DNA from: Candidatus Accumulibacter propinquus
GTDB taxonomy: Bacteria > Pseudomonadota > Gammaproteobacteria > Burkholderiales > Rhodocyclaceae
Length of the DNA stretch: 60,137 nt
Reading direction: 5' to 3'
Assembly: GCA_016714935.1 (NCBI GenBank)
Contig: JADKBU010000008.1
Location: forward strand, 1-60,137
Shown here: piece after piece, positions 35,777-44,448 of the stretch
Position numbering within the stretch: position 1 is the first letter of the stretch
How the letters are laid out: the number at the start of each line of letters is the position of its first letter
Made by a program: the position numbers and the translations under genes
Notes under the pieces: model-generated
Seen by the model: only the letters and a program-made list of their open reading frames with translations
What the model was told of the DNA's origin: nothing
The model's database searches: none

Positions 35777-37303
35777 TCAGCCCCGCCTGCGTCCGTACAG
35801 TCTGGCAAGTGCGGCAAGCCTTCCGGCGTGTTCCGCCTCGACCTGCTGCCAACTGAACCGCCATTCCCAGGATCCCTCGCTACGGCTCGGCTCGTTCATG
35901 CGATGAGCCGAATCAAGGCCGAGCACATCCTGCATCGGGATGACGCAAAGCGATGCCACCGACGAACAGGCCAGGCGGATCAGGTGCCAGTGCACCTCGT
36001 CTCCGGCCTCTTCACCAACACCCAGGTAAGAGCGCACATACTTCTGCTCCGGGCGGCCAAGCGACTCCCACCAGCCACGGCTCGTGTCGTTGTCGTGGGT
36101 GCCCGTATAGACGACGGTATTGGCATCGTAATTGTGTGGCAGATAGGGGTTCCTGGCGTCGCCGTCAAAAGCGAACTGCAGGATGCGCATGCCGGGCAAA
36201 CCAATCGCCTGGCGCAGAGCGTCGACTTCAGGGGTGATGATGCCGAGATCTTCGGCGATGATCCGCAGCCGCCCCTGGGCGTCGCCCAACTCGCGACGCA
36301 TGGCAGTGAACACGTCTTTCCCCGGCCCTGGCCGCCACTGTCCGTCGACTGCCGTCGCGGACTCGGCGGGAATCTCCCAGAAGGACTCGAAGCCACGAAA
36401 GTGATCGATACGTACGATGTCGCAGAGCCTCATCGTTTGCCGCATCCGCTCGACCCACCAGCGATAGTCTTCGGCGGCGTGCGCCGACCAGCGGTAGAGC
36501 GGGTTGCCCCAGCGCTGCCCGGTGGCGCTGAAGTAATCCGGAGGGACCCCGGCCACCACGCGCGGACGACCCTGTTTGTCGAGTTCGAAAAGCCCTGGAT
36601 TGGACCACACATCGGCACTGTGTGCGGCAACGAAGATCGGCAGATCACCGACGATCTCGATGCTGCGCGAACGGGCGTAGGTCTTGAGTGCCCCCCACTG
36701 CTCGTAAAAACGCCATTGGCAGAATTGCCAGAACCTGATTTCTTCGGCATGCCGGGCTTGTGCTTCGCGTAGTGCCGCCGGCTGTCGATGGGTCAATGCG
36801 GCCGGCCAATCCTGCCACATTCGGCCGTCTCCACCATGGGCAATGTCCAGGGCCATGAACAGTGCGTAGTCGTCGAGCCACGCGTGTTCATCGGTGCAGA
36901 AGGCTTCAAAAGCCGTGCGCTCGGCGGCAGGCTTGCGCCCGAAGAAACGTTTGGCGGCCCGTCGCAAATGGGCAACCCGGAAGCGCCGCACCGCACCGTA
37001 GTCAATCCGGCCTTCCGGAAAAGCCGGTACTGACGCCAGATCGGCGTCGCTGAGCCAGCCGGCGTCGCGCAGTTGGCACAGATCGATCAGCAGTTCATTA
37101 CCGGCAAAAGCCGAAGGGCTGATATAGGGTGAATTGCCCGGCCCGGCGCTACCCAGCGGCAACACCTGCCAGCACGACTGACCAGCGGCAACCAGCCAGT
37201 CGACGAAGTGATAAGCGGCCGGTCCCAGATCGCCCGAACCATGCGGGCCGGGCAGCGAGGTCGGGTGAAGCAGAATCCCGCCACGGCGGGGAAGTGAGGT
37301 CAT
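35777..37303 (-). CDS. malQ: 4-alpha-glucanotransferase (amylomaltase)
   Basis: A 508-residue GH77 enzyme that transfers alpha-1,4-glucan segments and works in glycogen and maltodextrin metabolism. The start RRGGILLHPTSLPGPHGSGDLG is canonical. Catalytic residues are visible in DIVRIDHFRGF (nucleophile Asp), IIAEDLGIITPEV (acid/base Glu) and YTGTHDNDTSRGW (third Asp). The length is typical. It lies 80 bases downstream of ppk2, so glycogen and polyphosphate enzymes may be co-expressed, which suits a polyphosphate-accumulating lifestyle (inference). Confidence 0.96.
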   Translation of the reverse strand: MTSLPRRGGILLHPTSLPGPHGSGDLGPAAYHFVDWLVAAGQSCWQVLPLGSAGPGNSPYISPSAFAGNELLIDLCQLRDAGWLSDADLASVPAFPEGRIDYGAVRRFRVAHLRRAAKRFFGRKPAAERTAFEAFCTDEHAWLDDYALFMALDIAHGGDGRMWQDWPAALTHRQPAALREAQARHAEEIRFWQFCQWRFYEQWGALKTYARSRSIEIVGDLPIFVAAHSADVWSNPGLFELDKQGRPRVVAGVPPDYFSATGQRWGNPLYRWSAHAAEDYRWWVERMRQTMRLCDIVRIDHFRGFESFWEIPAESATAVDGQWRPGPGKDVFTAMRRELGDAQGRLRIIAEDLGIITPEVDALRQAIGLPGMRILQFAFDGDARNPYLPHNYDANTVVYTGTHDNDTSRGWWESLGRPEQKYVRSYLGVGEEAGDEVHWHLIRLACSSVASLCVIPMQDVLGLDSAHRMNEPSRSEGSWEWRFSWQQVEAEHAGRLAALARLYGRRRG

Positions 37304-37383
37304 GCTGATCCCTTTTCTGGAGCTTGATGTCGTCCGCTGCCGGGATATGGACGGATCAGGTCACAACCCCCGGCGGCCGGAAG

Positions 37384-38274
37384 TCAATAGACTTCCGGAA
37401 TATACTTCAGCGGCAGATTGATTTCCTGATAGTCGCCTGGCTTCTGCCGTTTCGGCAAGGTGATCTTTGGCTGCTTGACGATCTCGTACGGGATGCTGCT
37501 CAGAATATGCCTGATGATGTTCAGGCGTACGCGTTTCTTGTCGTTGGAGCGGGCGACGAACCAGGGCGCCCACTCGGTGTCTGTCGCCTTGAACATCTCG
37601 TCGCGCGCGTGCGAGTAATCGTACCAGCGGCTGTACGACTTGAGGTCCATCGGCGACAGTTTCCACTGCTTGCGCGGATCGGTGATGCGGGCCTCCAGGC
37701 GGCGCGTCTGCTCATCCATGTCGACTTCGAGCCAGTACTTGAGCAGGATGATGTTGTTGGCTTTGCCGACCACCAGCTTTTCGAAGAGGGGCGCCAGTTT
37801 GAGAAAACCCTGCACCTGCTCGTCGCTGGCAAAGCCCATGACGCGTTCGACACCGGCGCGGTTGTACCAACTGCGGTCGAAGATCACCACCTCGCCGGCC
37901 GCCGGCATGTGCGGCAGGTAACGCTGTACATACATCTGGGTCTTCTCGCGCTCGGTCGGAGCCGGCAGGGCGACAACCCGGAAGATGCGCGGGCTGACGC
38001 GCCCGGTGATCGCCTTGATAGTGCCGCCCTTGCCGGCCCCGTCACGGCCTTCGAAGAGGATCACCACCTTCAGGCCCTTCTCGATCACCCAGGTTTGCAG
38101 GTGTACCAACTCGGCCTCGAGTTTTTCGAGTTCCTTGAGGTATACCCGCTCGGACATTCTTTTCGCTGGCTTGCTCTGGGGCTCGCCCTCGGTCGGCTCT
38201 GACGGCAGCTCGGGACCAGGGCTGATCACTTGCTCGGCCTTGACACGCTTTGCCGACTTGCCTTTCTTGCTCAT
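37384..38274 (-). CDS. ppk2: Polyphosphate kinase 2
   Basis: A 296-residue PPK2-family enzyme that transfers phosphate between inorganic polyphosphate and nucleotides. I chose the ATG at 38274 (MSKKGKSAKRVK); the upstream frame belongs to the efflux gene. Walker A is GRDGAGKGG at residues ~76-84, and the lid/Walker B region is FDRSWYNRAGVERVMGF. The basic, lysine-rich ~40-residue N-terminus precedes one PPK2 domain, as in class I enzymes. The motif set resembles both NDP- and NMP-acting enzymes, so nucleotide preference is open. It follows the RND efflux operon and precedes malQ. Confidence 0.95.
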   Translation of the reverse strand: MSKKGKSAKRVKAEQVISPGPELPSEPTEGEPQSKPAKRMSERVYLKELEKLEAELVHLQTWVIEKGLKVVILFEGRDGAGKGGTIKAITGRVSPRIFRVVALPAPTEREKTQMYVQRYLPHMPAAGEVVIFDRSWYNRAGVERVMGFASDEQVQGFLKLAPLFEKLVVGKANNIILLKYWLEVDMDEQTRRLEARITDPRKQWKLSPMDLKSYSRWYDYSHARDEMFKATDTEWAPWFVARSNDKKRVRLNIIRHILSSIPYEIVKQPKITLPKRQKPGDYQEINLPLKYIPEVY

Positions 38275-38402
38275 TGACTTCTCCTCTTGATACGCTTCGA
38301 TGGACTGCCATGGCTGGCTGGCGACCCCACAGGCGGGCGCCGAGCAGTCAGGCATGCCAAAACACGCCGACGGGAAGACCACTGCGCCGGCACCTGCCAG
38401 GC

Positions 38403-39829
38403 CTACTGCGGGAGGACCTCGTCCCGCCTCACTCCTCCTGCAACGGCGACTTTCTCCGCCTCGACCACCCAGCCGCCGCCCATTGCCTTGTAGAGATTGA
38501 TCATCGCCTGCAACTGGGTCTGCTGCGTCTGCGTGGTACTGCAACTGGACATTGAACAAGCTACGTTCCGCATCCAGGACTTCGATATAGCTGGTGTAGC
38601 CGTTTTCGTAGCGCAGCCGCGCGGTCCCCGCGTACTGCTCCAGAGCCCCACCTGGCGTTTCTGCGCCTGCAACTGGGCACGCGTGCGGTCCTGGTCGATC
38701 AGTGCGTCATTGACTTCGCGAAAGGCTTGCTGGATGGCCCTCTGATACGCGAACAGCGCTTGCTGCTGTTGCGCTTCCGCTGCCTGCACCTGACCGGCGA
38801 TGGCGCCGGCCGTGAAGATCGGCATGCTGATCGGTGCAGCGTACTGCCAGACCTTCGACTGGCTGTCGAAAAGATTGCCAAGGCTGTTGCTGGCGTAGCC
38901 GAACAGACCAGTCAGCGAGAGGGTCGGAAAGTAAGCCGCCTTGGCCGCACCGATCAGGGCATTGGCGGCAATCAGGCTCTGCTCCGCCTGCTGGATGTCT
39001 GGCCGTCGCTCAAGAATATCCGAGGTAACCGGCTGGAATGGCCGGGAGCAACAGTTGATCGATGTTCCTGCCGCGGGTAATCGGCCCGGGGTTGCGACCG
39101 AGCAACACGCTCAGGCCATTCTCCTGTTGTACGATCGACTTCTCGATGGCCGGGATGGTGGCCAGAGCTTCCTCGTACTGGGACTGGTTCTGACTCAGTT
39201 CGAGCAACGAGATGATGCCACCCGCGTAACGCTCCCTGGAAGATCTCGTACGAATCGCCGCGACTTTCGCCGTCGCCCTGGCGATTTCCAACTGGCGATC
39301 GAGGTCGCGGAGGTTGACGTAGGCACCGGCAACGCTACCGACCAGAGAGGATGACCGCTCGCCGGCCGTCCTCGCTGGCCAGGAGCTGTGCCCTCGCCGC
39401 TTCGGTCTGGCGGCGGATGCGGCCCCAGATGTCGATCTCCCAACTGGCATTGAGCACCGCCTGATAGCTGTTGTAGGTCGAGGAGGTCGATGCGCCCGGA
39501 GCGACGCCCTTCTGTCGGCTCACCTCGTAGCCGGCGCCAACCTGCGGAAAAAGGGCGGAACGGACGAATCCGTATTGGCCGGCAAACTCTTCGATGCGCG
39601 CGCTGGCAATCAGCAGATCCTTGTTGGCAAGCAGGGCGGCGCTGACCAGTTCGTTGAGTACCGGGTCGCCGAACTGCTCCCACCAGGCAGTATTGGCCAG
39701 ATCCCTGGCGTCCTGGTCACTCAGACGCCAGGCCGTCGGCGTGTCGATAGTTGGACGCACGTAATCGGGTCCAACCATGCAGCCACCGACCAGCAGCGCC
39801 AGCAGTGCGGCCAACAAGGGCTTACGCAT
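38403..39829 (-). CDS. Outer-membrane efflux factor, NodT/OprM type (frameshifted as sequenced)
   Basis: The TolC-like channel of a tripartite pump. The lipoprotein start MRKPLLAALLALLVGGCMVGPDYV (39829) is followed by typical text such as TAWWEQFGDPVLNELVSAAL and VLNASWEIDIWGRIRRQTEAARAQL. The homology moves to another frame near 39350 (AGAYVNLRDLDRQLEIARAT), again near 39015 (RRPDIQQAEQSLIAANALIGAAKA), and at least twice more between 38545 and 38660 (TARLRYENGYT). The end is QLQAMINLYKAMGGGW plus a tail. The gene overlaps the pump gene by eight bases. I read the breaks as sequencing indels because similarity is otherwise continuous. Confidence 0.82.
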
Positions 39830-42743
39830 GGCTATCTCCCTCCTTTCCAGCAATCGGTACCGTGGAACTCTCGGTGGCCGCGGCGACGCTCTCGCCAGCG
39901 TGGTGACCGACCCCAGTATTGCCCTTGTGACTGATCTTTTCGACCACGTAGAAAGTCACCGGAATGATGAAGATGGCAATGCAGGTAGCGGCCAGCATGC
40001 CGCCGATCACCGCGCTGCCCATCACCTGCCGCGAGATGGCGCCGGCGCCGCTGGCGATCGCCAGCGGAACGCAGCCGAGAATGAAGGCGAACGAAGTCAT
40101 CAGGATCGGCCGCAGGCGCAGTTCCGCGCCTTTGAGCGTCGATTCGGCGAGCGACAGTTCGCCCTTCTCGTATTCCATCTTGGCGAACTCGACGATGAGG
40201 ATCGCGTTCTTGGCCGCCAGACCGATCAACATCACCAAACCAATCTGCGCATAGACGTTGAGTTCTCTGGCCGCGCCACGGCAGCGCGGCGAAGGCGCCG
40301 GCGACGGCGATCGGCGTACCCAGCAGCACCGAGAAAGGCAGCGACCAGCTTTCGTACTGCGCTGCCAGGATCAGGAAGACGCAGAGCAGCGAGAAACCGA
40401 AGATGACCATCGGCGAGACGCCCTGCTGGGCCTTTTTGCTCCTGGAACGACATGCCCGAGTAGTCGTAACCCATTTCGCTTGGCATCGTCTCGGCGAAAA
40501 CCGCTTCGAGCGCCCGCATCACCTGCACCGAACTGTAACCAGGCGCTGCCGAAGCGTTGATCTGTGCGCTGCGGTAGAGGTTGTAGCGCATCGTGAATTC
40601 CGGACCCGAGATGTTGCGGATCGAGGTCAGCGCCGAGAGCGGCACCGCTTCACCCTTGTTGTTGCGCACGTAGAAGCGCCCGACGTTCTCGATGTTGGTC
40701 CGGTATTCGCCCTCGGCCTGCACATAGACCTGCCACTGGCGTCCGAAGCGGTTGAAGTAGTTGATGAAGCCGCTGCCGAGGAAGCTTGCAGCGTCTTGTA
40801 GACATCGCTGATAATGACCCCTGCTTCAATACCTTGTCCTGATCGACTTCGATGAAAGCTGCGGCACGATCGGCGGGAAGGTGGTCGAAACGCTGGCCAG
40901 CTCAGGGCGCTTTTTCGCGGCTTCGATGAACTTGGTGGTGTTCGCGGCGAGGAAAGGCGATGTCTTTTCCAGCGCGGTCTTCGAGAATGAACGTCGCCCC
41001 GCCGGAGGTGCCGACCCCCTGAATGGCCAGTGGCGGAAACGCAAAAGCGATGGCGCCGGGGATGCTGGCAAGCCGCTTCGTCAACTCGGCCTTGATCGCG
41101 GTGTACTGTTCGTCGGGTGCTTTGCGTTCGCCCCAGTTCTTGAGCGTGATGAAGAAGAAAGCGCTGTAGGTATTGGTCACCTGGCTCAGCATGCTGTAGC
41201 CGATGACGGTGGTCGTGTATTGGACGCCTGGCACCTTCATGATCAGATCTTCGGCTTGCGCGGCAATATCCGAGGTGCGCTGCAAGGATGAGGCATTGGG
41301 GAGCTGGATCGCGGCAAAGACGTAACCCTGGTCTTCATCCGGGAGGAAGCCGGCAGGGACGAGCTTGCCGAAGAAACCCGCCACAACCGCGACGGCCACC
41401 AGAAAAAAGAGGCTCATCACGCTGCGGCGGATGGCGAGCCGGCAGACGCCGACGTAACCGCCGGTGACCCGGCCGAAAGCGCGATTGAACCCGTCGTAGA
41501 ATTTCTGCAACGGGCCACTACCCTGACCTTGGGTCGCAGCAGCAGCGCACAGAGCGCCGGGCTGAGCGTCAGCGCGTTGAAGCCGAACATCGGGAAGAGC
41601 ATGAAGGTGCCGACCAGCGACACCGGCACCGCCAGCAGCGGGATCAGCGTCGCCCGCCAGCCCTGCAGGAAGACGAAGACGACGATCATCACCAGCACCA
41701 GCGCTTCGATCAGCGTGTGCTCGATCTCCTTGATTCCTTCGGTGACCGACAGCGTCGTGTCGAGGGCGATGACGTATTCGAGGTCGGGCGGGAAACTCTC
41801 CTTGATCTTCTCCATCAGCTTTTTGGCGCCGTCGGCGGCGTCGAGCGCATTGGCGCCGGGCATCTGGTACAGCGCGACGAGCGCCGCCGGTTTGCCGTTC
41901 AGCCGGCCCTGCTGGCTGTAGGTCTGCGCACCGAGCTCGATTCGCGCCACGTCGGCGACGCGCACCACCGAACCGTCGGGTTGGCGCGCAGGACGATGTT
42001 GCCGAACTCTTCGGTGCTCTGCAGCCGCCCTGCGCGCGCACCGCGTAGGTGAACGACTGCCCCGCCGGCACCGGCTCGCCGCCGATCGTCCCGGCCGGAT
42101 TGACGGTGTTCTGGTTCTGGACGGCGTTGATGATTTCCGGAACCGTGATGTTCAGCTTGGCCAACTGGTCGGGCTTGACCCACAGTCGCATCGCGTACTG
42201 GCCGGCGCCGAAAACGGTGACGCTGGCGATCCCCTTGACGCGCGTCATCTGGTCGTTGATGTTGATGTACGCGTAGTTGGCGAGAAAAACATTGTCGTAG
42301 GTGCCGTTCGGCGAGTAGAGCGCGAACATGATCAGCGGCGAAGACGTCGATTTCTGCACCGTCACGCCGTAATTGCGCACGTCCGAGGGCAGTTGCGACT
42401 CGGCCTGGCCTTCGCGCATCTGGGCGAGCAACTGGTCGGTGTTGGCGTCGGTGCCCAGCGCGAAGTTGACGTACAGGGTGGACTGGCCATTGTTGGCGTT
42501 GATCGAGTACATGTAGTCCATGTTGTCGACGCCGGACATCTGCTGCTCGATCGGCGTGGCGACCGCCTGTTCGACGGTCAGCGCGTCGGCGCCGGTGTAG
42601 GTGCTGCTGACCTGGATCTGCGGCGGAACGATGTTCGGGAACTGGGCGGTCGGCAGGCCCGACATGGCGACCAGGCCGACGATGGTCATCAGGATCGAGA
42701 TGACCATGGCCACGATCGGCCGGTTGATGAAGAACTTGGACAT
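39822..42743 (-). pseudogene. RND efflux pump, HAE1/AcrB type (frameshifted and internally deleted as sequenced)
   Basis: An inner-membrane proton-driven drug exporter. The N-terminus (MSKFFINRPIVAMVISILM) and porter domain are clear to ~42030. Similarity then moves between frames near 42030, 41960, 41515, 40960, 40850-40720, 40430 and 40270. Later segments include GWRATLIPLLAVPVSLVGTF, GFLPDEDQGYVFAAIQLPN and the end LIGLAAKNAILIVEFAKMEYEKG. At 41577-41586, FPMFGF joins directly to NALTLSPAL, so about 85 residues are missing, including the helix that carries the proton-relay Asp pair. It is flanked by membrane-fusion and channel genes with 6-base spacing and 8-base overlap. Confidence 0.85.
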
Positions 42744-42749
42744 GGTGCC

Positions 42750-43983
42750 TTACCCCTTGGCGGCGGGCGCAGGCGCCGCCGGCTTGTCGTCGGCCTTGGC
42801 CGGGCTGGCTGCGGCGGGCGCCGCCGGCGCAGCCGGGACAAAGGGTTTCGGATTGACGGTCATTCCCGGCCGCACCTTCTGTGCTCCCTCGACTACCACC
42901 TGCTCGCCGGGCTGCAGCCCCTGAGTGATGATCCAGTCGGTCCCGATCCGCTCACCGACGCTGACCGGACGGATGTCGGCCTTGTTGTCCGGGCCGACGA
43001 CGGCGATCAGGTATTTGCCCTGCAGTTCGGTGACCGCACGCTGCGGTACCAGCAGCGCGCCCTTCTGGACCGACATCGTGGCGCGCACCCGGCCGTACTG
43101 GCCGGGGGCGCAGCAGGTTGTCCGGGTTGCCAAAGAGCGCGGCCGCCTTGAAGGTGCCGGTGCTGGTGTCCACCTGCCGGTTGAGGATCGAGAATCTGCC
43201 CGGCTGAGGGTAAACCGAGCCATCGACCAGGATCAGCGTGAGCGGCACTTTCTCCGGCCGGCTGCCGCTGGCGATCGCCGCGGTCGCCATCTTCAGGTAT
43301 TCGCGTTCGCTGATGTTGAAGTAGACCTTGATCGGTTCCACGGTCGACACGGTGGTCAGTTCGGTCGCCATGCTCGGGCTCAGGAGGTCGCCGATCTGTG
43401 CCTTGGCGATGCCGGCGATGCCGGTGACCGGGGAGGTGATGCGCGTGAAACCGAGATTCAGTTTCGCGGTCTTGAGCGCCGCGTCGGCGGACTCGAGCTG
43501 CGCCTTGGCAGACTGTTCGGTGCCGGTGGAATCGTCGAGGTCCTTCTGGCTGACCGCGTTCTTGGCCGCCAGCGGCTTGACGCGGGCGAGGTTGGCACGG
43601 GCCGTTTCGTAGCGGGCCAACTGCTGGGCGCGCACGCCCTTGGCTTCGTCCACGGCGGCTTCGAATGTGCGGGGGTCGATCTCGAAGAGCGGCTGACCTT
43701 TCTTCACCAGGTCGCCTTCGCGGTAGTTCTGCTTGACGAGGTAGCCGGTCACCTGCGGGCGGATGACGGCATTGACGTCGCCGTCGAGCGACCCGATCCA
43801 TTCCATGTAGATCGGCACGTCCTGCTGCGTGACGGTGACCAACTCGACGGTTGGTGACGGCGGGGCGGCGGGCTTCTCCTTGTCGCAACCGGCAATGATC
43901 AGGAAGGCCACACCGGCCAGCCCGGCGGCCGCACGACGGCGAGTGCGAGCTGCGGATGAAACGGGGAATGGGGTAGACGTCAT
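42750..43983 (-). CDS. RND membrane-fusion (adaptor) lipoprotein (one frameshift as sequenced)
   Basis: The periplasmic adaptor of the tripartite pump. A signal peptide ends in lipobox IIAGC (about residue 33). Barrel and hairpin features follow: VQLVTVTQQDVPIYMEW-type start, GYLVKQNYREGDLVKKGQPLFEIDP (lipoyl-like domain), a coiled hairpin and RITSPVTGIAG. The frame changes near 43105-43109, where a run CCGGGGGCGC seems to carry one extra base; removing it restores LLRPGQYGRVRA and the C-terminal domain to 42750. The end is an Ala/Pro-rich tail. It is first in the MFP-RND-OMF operon. Confidence 0.88.
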
Positions 43984-44448
43984 GACGGCTCCAGCTTGAG
44001 GAATGAAGGTGTGGCTCTAGGTTTCTACGGTCGATGGATTCCCACGGCACAAGGAAAGTGATCGACGTTACGCGGCTATTGCCTGCCCATCCCGTTGGTC
44101 AGAGCAAAATACCGGCGTTGGATGCAACCATGAAGTAGCGCATTATGCGGCAAGCAGAACGGAGAAACCAGCGTTGAACCAAACGGCTGGCACGGTGTGC
44201 AGCATCCTCGCCCGCACCGAAACACCGGTGGACCGCATCGTCCATGCCAGTCTCGAAGCGATGAAGGCCATACCATACATCTCCACTGGCAAGGCGGTGC
44301 ACCGCTGCCGGGTCTGAACATCCCGCCCGGTTCGATCTGACACCGTTCTGGCTACCGGGCCCACCGACCATCTTTCGCCGATGGCCTGACGCCCCGGCGT
44401 TGAACGGCGTTTGCTACGCGGCGAAGCGCCCCACAGGTCTGCCGGTGG
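43984..44448. other. Intergenic region upstream of the efflux operon
   Basis: These 465 bases hold the efflux operon's promoter side and the 3' side of the next gene. I see no convincing gene; short minus-strand frames lack family motifs. No local regulator gene is adjacent to the pump. Confidence 0.45.

Noticed and set aside
44099..44371. Short minus-strand frames upstream of the efflux operon
   Set aside because: They overlap each other, lack motifs and match the random frames expected in GC-rich DNA.
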